Made by a program: the position numbers and the translations under genes. Positions 49,691 to 61,249 of a stretch of 64,000 nucleotides of DNA are shown one piece after another (position 1 is the first letter of the stretch; every line of letters begins with the position of its first letter). The notes under the pieces are model-generated. The model saw nothing but the letters and a program-made list of their open reading frames with translations. It was not told the origin of the DNA and ran no database searches. The stretch covers positions 2,919,001 through 2,983,000 of the forward strand of contig WPIO01000031.1 in NCBI GenBank assembly GCA_009760855.2, read 5' to 3'. Origin of the DNA: Cristatella mucedo (lineage: Eukaryota; Bryozoa; Phylactolaemata; Cristatellidae).

Positions 49691-50555
49691 GAAGGAAAAT
49701 AAACCGCAGAGTCTGTCTGCTACTAAAACCGCAAGGCATGCGCATTTAGATATCTCGAGTGATACTCGGTAAAAGGCGTTTACAAACTTTAAAGACCAGT
49801 TAAGTCTAATCGTTTTTTATATTAAAAGTAAGTCGCCGTTTTCAAGCAGTGAATCTTGCTTCTAAAGTGGGTGAGATTCAACAGTTCCTTTGCAAAGTGC
49901 CAAAGCATTGCAAAAAGCCTTATCCTGTATTCTCTTTCATGTGGTGACTGTCTCGCTTTTCGTTCGAAATTGATGAGTTGTTGTCACTTCTATCTCTTGT
50001 CTTTATAGGCGTCTGATCAACACTCGATGACAAAGTAACTAGCATATCCGTCTTTATAAACCTAATAAGGTATCTCTGATGGGGTGACCTGGACTCATCA
50101 ATCTGGGGTGTGGGAAGGATCGGCTACATTTGATCAACCAGCATTGTTGATGGAATTCAAAAGATTCTACTTATTGATAGGGGTAGACCAACGAAAGCAG
50201 TGATCGAGGTAGGATTGTCATCTGGAAGGTCTGGCAAGATCTGGACAATTTTTATTTAGTAGCAAGATCGGCCAGAAAATAATGTCGAATGTGATCGACT
50301 CGCAATTGATAATAAACTATAGCACAATATCATAGTGAGTATTTGGACACTAACTCAGCGGTTGCTTATCGAACAATATTAAGGTATAATTTTTTCATTG
50401 GCGATTGTCGGGGAATGTAGAGATAGGGGGAGTCCAGATCGCTGCCCCGGTGCTGGAGGAGGATATGCCCCCACCCCGCTTGCTCACTCTTGGTTCCGCC
50501 ACTTATACACATAATTGACTGAGTGTGAGGCATTCATGTAAGATGTGTTGCTTAT
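49691..50555. other. No gene seen
   Basis: Short ORFs only; no repeat recognised apart from low-complexity bits. Confidence 0.45.
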
Positions 50556-51272
50556 TTAATAATAATTATTATAATAATAATACACTTGATAAAGCGCCCC
50601 AGAGAACTTGATCTCTTTCTAGGCGCTTTACAATTGCTGCAAAGGGAAACAAAATTGAATGGTGAATAATATCATGCTTGATAAACAGCATGAATAACAT
50701 GGTTAGGGGTGTCATGCACAGGGTCAGCATGCAAATGTGGTCAGTGGCAGCATGCACAGTGTCAGCGCACATATGCACATAAAGGATGAATCACAGGGAC
50801 CCAATAAATGCTGCCCTAAATAGGTGTGTTTTGAGCTCTTTTTAAAGGTGGTCAAGTTAGGGGATGTTCTGACGCAAGTCGGTAGTGAGTTCCAGGCTTT
50901 GGGAGCATACGAACTAAATGCACGGTCTCCAAAGGATTTGAGGTTTGTACGAGGTATTGGTAAACTTTTGGATTCCAAAAAGTGGGTGGTACGATGCTTA
51001 GCCTAATTGGGAAGTAGATCTGAGAGATAGGCTAGAGCCAAAGAATGAAGGGGCCTAAAAGTGAGTGACAAAACTTTTAAGTCGAGCCGTTGCTTGACTG
51101 GTAGCCAGTGCAGGTCGGCGAGAAGTAGAGTAATGTGGCAACTGCGACGCTCACGGCAGACAAGTCTAGCTGCCGAGTTTTGCACCAGCTGCGGTCGCCT
51201 GATCGCACGTGCCAGTAGGCCAGCAAGCAGTGAGTGACAGAAGTCAAGACGGCATGTCACGAATGCGTGGCC
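50556..51272 (-). mobile_element. LINE family 1, 5'-truncated copy
   Basis: On the minus strand it encodes TCRLDFCHSLLAGLLARAIR, LADLHWLPVKQRLDLKVLSL and later SFGDRAFSSYAPKAWNSLPT in two frames. A 3' UTR, GCGCCTAGAAAGAGATCAAG and an ATT-rich tail follow. It is one of the cleaner 3' ends and useful as a consensus guide. Confidence 0.9.
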
Positions 51273-51947
51273 GTGAAAGTGGTCCTAAGGTCCAGGTGCA
51301 AAGTCGCTCGCATTTCTCGTTCCAAGTCTTGGTTTTGAGCCTGTGACCTAAAATGGCGTGACGCAGCGAAAAGAGAGCTGCCACTGCTCATCGGCTGCTA
51401 AGTGAAAGAGGCAGCCGAATCATCCGACCTTGAACTCTCTTCACAAGAGAGAACACGAAGAAGCTGCGGTCACTGGCCTTACGAACCGGGAAGATAAATC
51501 AAGGTTTAGAAGCTCTTTCAAGAAATACAATTATCATTGGGATGCGGGTCTTTTTTATCACCGCGGGGTGCAACGTAAACAGTGCCACCCAAACAAACAT
51601 TCGAACGGCCGCGTTCAGGTATTGAACAACAGATAACTAATGTACTCGCTGTGTGGTGAGGCCTCGCATCTTGTCGTCATGAATACGCATGACGTAGTCA
51701 CAGTGGTAAGTGAACATCATTGTTGCTTCGTGGTCACAGCACTACGGTCGCAGCTTCCTTAGTTTTAAATATCTTTGAGATAGTAAGGGCTATTCTAATT
51801 TTTTTGCTTGAAATATTGACTCTTATCTGCGGTCATCCGGGTAGTTTCCACCGCTTCGTTCGGGTGCTATCCGGTCTGGTACTGGTTTTAAAAGCGCTTT
51901 ATCTCGTTATCGAGTTGCAGAGCGCTCGGCTGTGACTTAGCGTCACG
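51273..51947. other. Upstream flank of the small membrane protein gene
   Basis: Mixed sequence; probably promoter and 5' UTR of the plus-strand gene starting at 51948. No TATA box or other element can be assigned. Confidence 0.35.
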
Positions 51948-53697
51948 ATGTCGTTTTCGAAGTGCGTTCTACTGGTTGCCTTGCTCGTGGCCTTCATCCT
52001 GGGCTCCGCCGACGCCGCACGCCGTAAGTAGGCTAACGCGCGACCGCCGACCGTACGTTGCCCAATCGATGTGGCCAATCTAGGTGCTCGCACTTGCTAG
52101 CCGTCGCCGCTGCCGTCGAGTTGCTGCTCGATCGGTGCGCCCAATTCTTGCCGTCCAGCTTGGTAGAATGATTTGTCTGTCGCGAGCGTCTCAACTGCTG
52201 ATTAACACCGCTTCTCTCCGACGCGTACTGGCGTCTCGTCGTGGAACCGCCAAAGCTCTCAGCACTGACTTGCAGGGCCCTGCATTCTCATGTTCCTGCT
52301 CTAATATCGGAAATACTTGCTAAGAAACCGCTCCAGTGACCTATAATTGACAATCTTTTGGAGACTTAGCCTCCCGTTCTTGTGATTCAAAAGCTCGATG
52401 TGCTTATGCGTACTGACACTGTGCACGCTGCCACTAACCACATTTGCATGCTGACCCTGTGCATGTCACCCCTAACCATATTATTCATTTTGTTTGTTTT
52501 TCAAGCATGATTTTACTTACCATTCTATTGCATATCACTTTGCAGCAAATGTAAAGCGCCTAGAAAGAGATTAAGTTCTCTGAGGGCGCTTTATCAAGTG
52601 CAATATTATTATTATTATTATTATTGGAACTTGCTGCTGATTGACTTAACTACACACTTTTGACGTAGCTAAAATCTCACACGTAGCAGCATTCTCTACG
52701 TTAAAGTGAATTGTCCTCTATTTGCTTGCGGATGCTGAAACTGTGCACGTTATTATTACCGATCAGTTTTTACTCTTCCTTTCGAGTATGTACATGGTGC
52801 CTAGAAAGAATTTAAATGATCTTTGGGTGTTATGGAGCTTTTTAGTGTTATTGTTATTTGTATTATGATTTCGGGCGATCGCTCAGCCTCTATTAGAATC
52901 TGGAACTGGGTGGCTCAGCACAATCCTTGAGAGTGCCGTGTGAGACCAGTAGTGCAGTTCTCCACCGATAGTCTGCTCTTACGATTACTGACAGTCTGCC
53001 CTTACGATCACTGTAAAATGCAGTGATCATGTTTTAGAAAATAACCCTGCACGTATGCTATCCGAGCAGCACAATCGTCAACCACACCGCCACTGCTCTA
53101 TCTCTCACCCTACTGTCAGAATCTTAAGATTGGTCAGTTGCTCCAGTTAACTTCTCTCCTTGGTTCGCCTGTCAAAGACAAGCAGGTATTGTACGTCTAC
53201 ATTCGGCAGTCTTGGGTTCCACCGGCGACCGTGGTACAGCATTTTTTTTTATTTTTTCCTTTCTGTAAAGGCAGCTGTGAAACCCAATTGAAAGACTGGT
53301 ACTGATTAGCCATTAATACTCCGGCATTAGTTGATATGGTTAATATCACTGTTAGAGGCAGACCCCATATGTTTATCTTGGCTGTTAGAGATTAGTGTGC
53401 TTGGTACTGGCATCTGGTGCCGTGGGAGATCCTTAGATGCGTTTGAATGCAGACGCTGCCGTCTGTTTAGTTGTTTGGATCCGTCTTGATGAGTATATCA
53501 GTATTATTAGTAAATTATCAAATTTAGGCGTATTGCTCAATGTGGAATCACGGATTGATATTGCTCCTTTTTCAGAGCTTCCTGATTATCCGTGGAGAAT
53601 CCATGCACTCTATGTCGTCGGATTTCTTGTTTTAACTGGTGCCGCCAACATCGTCGGTTACTTTGTCTGGAAATATAAATGCCACGGAAAGAACTAG
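51948..53697 (+). CDS. Small secretory-pathway membrane protein, 65 aa, join(51948..52023,53576..53697)
   Basis: Exon 1 opens at ATG 51948 with a typical signal peptide: SFSKC, hydrophobic LLVALLVAFILG, then SADAA as a likely cleavage region. It ends at a strong C|GTAAGT donor. Exon 2 begins after TTTTTCAG at 53576, joins in frame (C+AG = Gln) and encodes LPDYPWRIHA. A hydrophobic span YVVGFLVLTGAANIVGYFVW, a basic KYKCHGKN end and a TAG follow. The layout suggests a small type I protein with a very short outside segment and a basic cytosolic tail. I do not recognise the family; the build resembles small integral membrane (SMIM-like) proteins. An ATTAAA at 53956-53961 could serve for polyadenylation. 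The 1.55-kb intron holds a LINE tail. An additional middle exon cannot be excluded. Confidence 0.6.
52378..52626 (+). mobile_element. LINE family-1 tail-only copy
   Basis: The 3' UTR from TGTGATTC to GTAAAGCGCCTAGAAAGAGA, TTAAGTTCTCTGAGGGCGCT and (ATT)n. It has almost no ORF and sits in the intron of the small membrane protein gene. A second decayed tail piece is near 52798-52850. Confidence 0.85.
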
Positions 53698-55677
53698 GCC
53701 GAGCATTGTCGTCTGCAGGAACTCGTGCTAAGGACACTAAAGCAGCATGGACTTAACTTTCTCACCAGCGATAACACAGTGACGCATGGAAGCCATCGGG
53801 AGTGCAGCAGTCGGGCTGCTTGCTATCTGCTTGCTATGATTGGTATCTCATGCAGTGTCTGCCCTAGACACTACCTATGCTTGGTGAACCCAGCAATTCG
53901 GCCTCGTGTAAACTGGGCTGACCTGCACACTCGTTGTACCGTGCATTCTGATAGCATTAAATCCTAGTGTGGACTTAAATGTTTTTATTTTAGAGCTTGT
54001 GTGTCGAATACTGTCTGAGAAGTGACCACCTTGCGACCTCTCTCCCATCTCACCCCCCCATATAGAAAGGGAGGTGTCAAAGATGAAGTGAAGACTCGGT
54101 TGGAAGCCTTTACCTGTTAAGAACTTCTATTGCCTTAATTGTTCGTCTGTGATTATGTCCGAGCTGGTGCAACCCGAAAAGTAGGACCCTGAAAAGAAGT
54201 GCAGTGTCACTCGAAACATTGAGAACAGGCACCATACTTGCTCACTAAGCATGTTTATAGTTAAAAGTTGGGGATTTAGGAAGAAAAAAATGGGGATCCT
54301 GTATGAAAATGTGCGTACTGACCAGGTTTAATTTGGCCTGCCTCTGCCAAGGCATAAATTTAAATCTGCCTTCGTTTCTAGTGGCTATGCTGGACATGGA
54401 CATATTTAGGGTAGCCTGAGTAAGCATTCAAACCAAAAGCAGTCGGTCCTTGTCTAGTGTGGTTTGCAGTGCCTCTACCTCATACCGAAATTTTGGGTTT
54501 AACATCGTACACAGGACATTTTGATGCTTCGTACACATGTAGCCTTACTTGAAAATTCTTACCGATGGGTCAAGAACTTGCTAATTCCATCAAGCCCAAA
54601 TATTCGCAAGTGACCGAAAGATGTACAGCTAAGCTTGTAGCTATAGCAGCTATTGCCTCTGTGAGTGGCACAGCCCACGAAGTAGAGCTGCTAGTCTCGT
54701 ATATATTAGTGTCCATGACTAGAGCTTAAACTTAGTGGGTCGTGCCAGAGGCCCTTCCCACCTTGGACCGACTGGGTGAGGGCTGCCTGGTATAACATTC
54801 CAAGGCTCTTTCTGTCATTTTTTAGTTGGCTGCACCTATTAAGGTCTGGCTTGTTCCTTGGCTCAATCCAGATGAGATATGGATCAGAGCAGAGCATCAG
54901 ATACTTGGCACTATCTTCTCACACTGCTGCTAGTGGCCGTTCTGTATTTGCTTATGGCCAGATGCTGCAGGCACTTCGGCTCTGTTACTGTTGAAAACCT
55001 GCCTGGTCACCAGCACTTCTCAGTCATGCTATACCACAGCAGTTCCGGGTTAGGGCTGTGGGCACTACCCCAAACTATTTAACTGGTTCTGAAGATACAT
55101 GTACTCACTCCGGTAAATAACTGCCTATCTCAGAACTTTGTCCTAACTCTTATATTTGAGAGCAATACCGGGTAATCGGCTGACTGACTGGTGAACCCAC
55201 TGAGAGCTAACTATTGAAAAGAATGCTGCTTGTTAAGAATGTTCCTATGATCCTTTGGTAACCGCATAATCTTGCTCCAGCCGAACCTGCACTTCAGCCA
55301 GTGGAGTCAAGCTGTACCAACTGGTACAAAGGACTGAACACCTTATTAACACTGGAATCGTGGTCATCTGTCAGCTTCAATCTACTAACTTCAATGTTTC
55401 TTAAAAATTGAATGAATGTGAGCTGCAGCTTGTGCATACCCAATGTGGCATCTTCGACTTGCCGGCGTAGCAAGTTACGACCTAGAATGAATGCTTAGTG
55501 GACCCATGTAGATGCATGTACTGGCAAGACGACGGAGAGCACTTACTGTCAAAATTGCTCCGATCAACAATCAATATGAATGGTGTTCCGATTATCCTCA
55601 TGTATAGAACTGCAAGTTATTTGGTTATTGAGATTTTTATTTGTGTCGAACCTCGATAATGAAGGCACCTGTCAATT
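53698..55677. other. No gene seen; probable 3' UTR then intergenic
   Basis: The first 260 bases may be 3' UTR of the small membrane protein gene. The rest has short ORFs without domains and no repeat I can name. Confidence 0.4.
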
Positions 55678-57005
55678 GCTAATAATAATAATAATACGTT
55701 TCTTATAGCACTCTCAGAGAACTCAAATCTCTTCCTAGGCACTTTACATTTGCTATAAACTTAGCATGACCGAATGGTTAACTGTAACATGCTCAATGAA
55801 CAACAAATATAACACGGTTAGAGGTGACATGCCCAGGGTCAGTATGCAAATATGGTTAGTGGCAGGATACACATTGTCAGCACTCATAAGCATACAATTC
55901 GGGCTTGTTTAGATAAGGATACCACGTCCACGTTGGTCCATGCATTCGTGACATCCCGTCACGACTTCTGCAACTCACTGCTTACTGGCCTACCAGCATG
56001 AGAGATCAGGCGATTGCTGCTGGTGCAAAACTCTGCAGTTAGTCTTGTCTGTCGTGAGCAAGGCAGTTGCCACATTACACCACTTCTCGCCGACCTGCAC
56101 TGGCTACCAGTCAAGCAACAGATTGACCAAGGTTTTGTCGCTCACTTTGAGGTTCCTTCATTCTTTGGCGCCAGCCTATCTCTCAGATACACTTCCCCAT
56201 CAAGCCAAGCATCGTACCACCCGCCTTTCGGAATCCAACAGTCTACAAATACCTCGTACAAACCTCAAATCCTTTGGAGACCATGCATTTAGTTCGATAT
56301 GCTCCCAAAGCCTGGAACTCCCTCCCGACTTGCGTCAGAACATCCCCTTACTTTACCATATTTAAAAAGAACTTTTAACATTTAGTGAACATTTAGTGAG
56401 TCCCTGTGATTCATCCTTCATGTGCTTATGCGTGCTGACACTGTTTATACTGCCACTAACCACATTTGCATGCTGACCCTGTGCATGTCACCCCTAACCA
56501 TGTTATTAATTTTGTTTATGTATCAAGCATGATATTACTCACCATTCAATTGCATTTCCCTTTGCAGAAAATGAAAAGCGCCTAGAGAGAGATTGAGTTC
56601 TCTGAGGGCACTTTATCAAGTGCATTATTATAATTATTATTATTATTATACAAAGGACGAATCGCAGGGACCCACTAAATCCTGTGATAAATAGATGCAT
56701 TTTATAAATGCTGTCCAGTCAGGGGATTCATGACGCAAGTCGGAAGTGAGTTTAACGCTTTGAGAGCATACGAGCTAAAGGCAGCCTCCAAAGATTGCAG
56801 GTGTTAACGAGGTATAGGTAAACGATTAGATTCCGAAAAGCTGGTGGTACGATGCTTAGCCTGGTGGGGGAGTAGATCTGACAGGTAGGCTGGAGCCAAA
56901 GGATGAAGGGACCCTAAAGTGGGTAACAGAAACTTGACGTCGATGAGTTTCGTGGCTGGGAGTCAGCGAAGGTCAGCGAGAAGTGTTGTGAAGTGACAAA
57001 TGGGA
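55678..57005 (-). mobile_element. LINE family 1 copy split by a younger insertion
   Basis: The tail and 3' UTR are at 55678-55897 and the body resumes at 56648-57005, both on the minus strand. The 56.7-57.0 kb part reads, on the plus strand, as ATGACGCAAGTCGGAAGTGA and similar, matching the 50.8-51.1 kb copy. Confidence 0.8.
55898..56647 (+). mobile_element. LINE family-1 copy nested in an opposite copy, 6-bp duplication
   Basis: It starts 5'-truncated at TTCGGGCTTGTTTAGATAAG and encodes the C-terminal region with LADLHWLPVKQQ (one internal frameshift). It ends with GCGCCTAGAGAGAGATTGAG, TTCTCTGAGGGCACTTTATC and (ATT)n. ATACAA occurs on both sides (55892-55897 and 56648-56653). Confidence 0.88.
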
Positions 57006-57329
57006 CTGGCACTCCTAGATGAAAAGCTATAGCCCAGCCCGTTCGGGGATTGTGAGCGATGAGCTTAATGTCTACTCACAATCCTTACTTGATCTCGCAC
57101 ATCTCTTCGTTGAAGATGAAAGGCTGACGGTTCAACATTCTGGACGCCGTGGGTTGCTTTAAAATTCGTTGAAGCCGTAAAGCTCCACTGGATCTAGCTT
57201 AGGTTTAGGTCTGTCATTATAGTATGGTAAGCATTACAAATAATTCTGCAAAAACCTCGTCTAACTCAAAAGTAAGCAGGATGCAAGGTTTCTGCAAATA
57301 CTCGCTACTTGCAGGTCTTCCTGGCTGCG

Positions 57330-57545
57330 TATTAAAGACACCTACAGTTGGTGCACAATTCAGCAATCAGAATTATCTGTCGTAACCGTGGCAACGGCTA
57401 CATCCCACCACTTCTAGCCGATGTGCACTGGCTCCCCATCAAGCAAAGAGAGCCCGACTTAAAGGATATGTTACTCACTTTTAGGTCACTGTGTTCTATT
57501 GCTTTGGTCTACCTATCCAAAATATTTGCAAATCAGACTTAGCAT
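57330..57545 (+). mobile_element. LINE family-1 C-terminal fragment
   Basis: It encodes LVHNSAIRIICRNRGNGYIP and LLADVHWLPIKQRE, then stops. No tail is attached, so it is a truncated piece, perhaps part of the same element as the copy that follows. Confidence 0.65.
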
Positions 57546-57599
57546 TGTACCGAATTCTCTTTCGACTGTGTGAAAATGTGTGATTTATGCGTGAAATTT

Positions 57600-59320
57600 C
57601 TATGTGAAATCATTAACCTGTGTCTATAACCAATCTCATCGTTTATGCACTGCACCACCAGCTAATATGCTTCCACTGCTTCGGGTGTATAACGACCCAC
57701 TTAGGAATGCAGACATGAGTAGAGTTTCTCTGCTTGTTTTGCTCGATCTTTCGGCAGCTTTTGATACTATCGATCATTGGGTCCTTCTTGAGCGCCTCTC
57801 ATCTCGCCTGGGCATCACTGACACTGCTCTTTAATGGTTCAGGTCCTGTCTCAGAGAGAGACACCTGAGTATTGATGTGAATGGACAAAGATCGTCCGAG
57901 GTACCTCGGAAATGTGGGGTACCTCAGGGTATAGGCGTGACCACGCCCACAATGTCGTTCAGCCACAGCCGGACTCACACCACTCAGCCCGGCCAACGGG
58001 TACGCTGAGTACCGCCTCATTAAGCACTGCAGTTGGAGAGTGTCGGCTAACTAAGCTGGATTTAATTGGAACGGGTCAGATGTGGTCACGTGGCCCACTA
58101 GTCCTGCAATGAGGAATTTTCGGCCTGTGCGTCGGCCTGTCCGAACGCTATACACTACCTCTCCCTTCTTCTCGCTCACTTTCTTGTGGCCTCTACATCT
58201 GTGTGTACGATCGATCTCTCGCGTTAACCTGCATACCATACAATATAGCTGTCGTTGTCAGTACAGCAACTCACACGTGTGGCAATGTCCATTTTCTTCG
58301 CACCACCATCTTGTGCAGGAGCCCCTACGAGGGCTCCTTGTTTGGTCCCGTTCTTTTCACGGTTTATACTCTCCCTCTTGCCGATTTAATTTCTAAGCAC
58401 AATCTAGGCTTCCATTTCGATGCAGATGACACTCAGTTTTACAGACACCTCGCAGCCTTCGAGCACCTTGAATTCTCTCAACTCCCGTGCTGCATGTATT
58501 GATGGCATCCGCACATGGATGGCAGCAAATTTTCTTAAATTAAATGATGACACAACTAACTTTCTAGTTATGAGCAAATCAAGTATGATTCAGAAATTTG
58601 ATAGTCTGACGCTCAAAATTGGCTGTGCCAGCATATCTTCTGTCGAATCTGCACGAAATCTTAAGTGTCATTTTCCAAAGCGAGCTTTCATTAGACGACC
58701 ATGTGAGATACACGATCAAGTCTACCTACTTTCAGCTACCTAACATTACTAAAGTTTGGGCTTGTTTAGATAAGGATACCAAATCTTAGTTGGACCGCGC
58801 ATTTGTGACATCCCGTCTTGACTTCTGTAACTCACTGCTTGTTGGCCTACTGGCACGTGCAATCAGGTGAATACAGCCGGTGCACAACACTGCGGCTAGG
58901 CTTGTCTGTCGTGAGCGTCGCAGTTGCCACATCACACTGCTTCTCACATACCTGCACTGGCTACCAGTCAAGCAACGGACCGACTTCAAGGTTTTGTCGC
59001 TCGCTTTTAGGTCACTTTATTCCTTGTCTCCAGCCAACCTATCAAATCTTCTCCCACACCAAGCCAAGGATCGTAACACCCGCTTTTCGGAAACTACCTG
59101 TTCACCTATACCTCGTATAAGCCTAAAATCCTTTAGAGACCGCGCATTTAGTTCTTATGATCCCAAATCCTAGAGCTCACTTACGAATTCCGTCACGACA
59201 TTCCCTGGCTTTATCGTATTTAAAAAGCAATTAGAAACACACCTTTTTATGACATCAGTGTCAGTGTGCATAACAAACAGTTTGTGTCATCACAGGGCTC
59301 AATAAAAAAGTACAATATTG
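57600..59320 (+). mobile_element. LINE family-1 RT region and 3' part, with internal insertion
   Basis: The RT motifs appear in order: LLDLSAAFDTIDH, CGVPQG (to about 57931), SLFGPVLFTVYTLPLADLIS (from 58334) and FHFDADDTQFY, where relatives have YADD. Next come NFLKLNDDTTNFLVM and the C-terminal LTYLHWLPVKQRTDFKVLSL. Between CGVPQG and SLFGP about 400 unrelated bases are inserted. The element has several frameshifts and is not functional. Confidence 0.88.
57932..58333. mobile_element. About 400-bp insertion inside the RT motif
   Basis: The sequence begins with a near-palindrome (GGCGTGACCACGCCCAC) and separates GVPQG from the following SLFGP. No terminal repeats or tail were recognised and no clear target duplication is visible. 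Its origin is unknown. Confidence 0.6.
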
Positions 59321-61080
59321 TTTGTCATTATTCACCGCTTTTGAGCTTCAGGTGGAAAATAATACATATTATTGTGCCATTATTATTTTAGATTGTGCAA
59401 GTGCAAACCTATTCATTACGGCCTATACTCACGAAAAAGGATAGAAAGAGGGCTGAGCTTGTCAGCTGACCTACCTGGTAGGCAAGACCTACTGACGGGC
59501 AGCTTGGCAGTTATTTCTTCAAGCAAAAATTCTCATGCGGAAAGAGAGCATATATTTCATCACTATTTTTTTCTTTTATTATCAAACCCCGTTGGTCACT
59601 GACAGCTAGCAAACCAGCAGTGACCTAGATTTAAGGGCACATGGGCCTATGTAAAGGTAATGTAAATTTTCAATTCACTTTTCAATTTAACTCGTGAAGA
59701 AATTTTTCTTTAAAAGTTACATGGGAAAATAGCACAAAATACGTCTCCTAATGGTTAGGCTGGCTAGTGAGTGACTAGTGACTTTCATTTACTGGACAGA
59801 TGTAAGTACTTGCGAAAACTCGTTAAAAAAGTATACCCACTTATGTCCGGAGGGATGTCTACACATTCAAGCAGTACTGCCGAAGAGGTCTGGTTGCGAG
59901 ACTTTCAGGCTAAAATTCTCAGCCGCTTTGCAAACAAGATGCACTAGATACTTAATATGAAGTAGCCTTGAATAAGTATGCTTTACTAAGAAGCAATGCT
60001 CGGAGATGCTTACATAAACAGCAACACCGAACTTCTTAGTCGTAAGAAGTAAGCCAACTTTGGTTCTCAATGACCATCTGCTTCCGGCTGAGCATAGAAG
60101 CGGCCTACTGCTTTTACATTGTGCTGTTCAGCGTCAACCCTGCAGCAGCATTTGAATTTGGTTCGAAAAGATCGTCGGCCGGGACTCAGCGTATTTCGAT
60201 TGCTTTTCGGTTTCCTATCTAGTTATTCATTTCGATGCTCCATTCCTTGTTGTAATCGGGTGACTGAATGGGTCAATCAATGTCGGCAGCATCCAAGTCA
60301 GAAAGTATGTTCTAACCCGGTTTTTTCTTCGTGTTATTATCCTAGGTTTACATAAATTTACCTTCCAAAAGACTTGGCACAGACAGAACTCCCTCATTCG
60401 GAAGCACTTTCAGGTACTGGATCTAGTCCATATTGCCAGGAACGAGGTGCTCTTTCAGACTGCACGCCGAACGGTAACCGGATATAAGACACTTGAGCAT
60501 TGTATATCGAATACTTCAAGGAAGTCTGGTCCTGCAAACCTGATTTGGCTACACTACATCTTTCTCCCTTAATGTGATCATAATTAGGCGCAAACCAAAG
60601 ACCCTAAGCATGCACAGTGAAAAAGCACCCTACTCGGCACACTGCTTCACAAGGTAACGAGGCCGCCACGAGATCTGACCGATTCTTGCTATCGAACTGT
60701 TCGAAGGCGGCTCGGCTCTGATTGATTGACTACAGGATGCTGCTCATCCGGTCAAGCGGGCATTTGAGGAGGAAGATGCCTAGAGTCACAAACGACTTCA
60801 GCAGCGGTTCGATTTCCTATCTGGCTGCCAGGCATACGCAATTTCAAAGGATACCATTAGAACACACTTGCCGTACTAAGTGGGCAATAAAGGTTATTCA
60901 TACTTGTAGGCACTGAACTGTTTATTGCTGTGTATCGCCTTGGGCTGGATAACATTGAGGTCGAAGCCCTCAGTGGTCTGGTCGGTGGCCGCTCGATTGC
61001 TTCTGATTACCTGTCCACTAGCTATTCCTCGCTGGATAGATCTTTCTATCATGCTTCATTTGCACTAGATGTGCAAGTGC
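59321..61080. other. No gene seen
   Basis: Mixed sequence with short ORFs, without recognised domains or repeats. Confidence 0.4.
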
Positions 61081-61082
61081 CA

Positions 61083-61140
61083 TCGAAGAAATTGAGTTCT
61101 CTGAGGGGGAATACAAATGTATTATTATTGTTACGATTAT
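61083..61140 (+). mobile_element. LINE family-1 tail remnant
   Basis: GAAGAAATTGAGTTCTCTGA followed by GGGGGAATACAAATG and an ATT-rich end, a shortened family tail. Confidence 0.5.
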
Positions 61141-61249
61141 TATTATGACTGGGGTCACCCGCGGCCATCAACAGAGGTATGCATCCCTGGTTGCCTGCAC
61201 GGATGCGTACTTTTTCGCCTATGACTAGTACTGACTGATCGGCAATCGT

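Noticed and set aside
55678-57005. Hairpin-forming foldback element
   Set aside because: The opposite orientations are explained better by one LINE nested in another with a target duplication.
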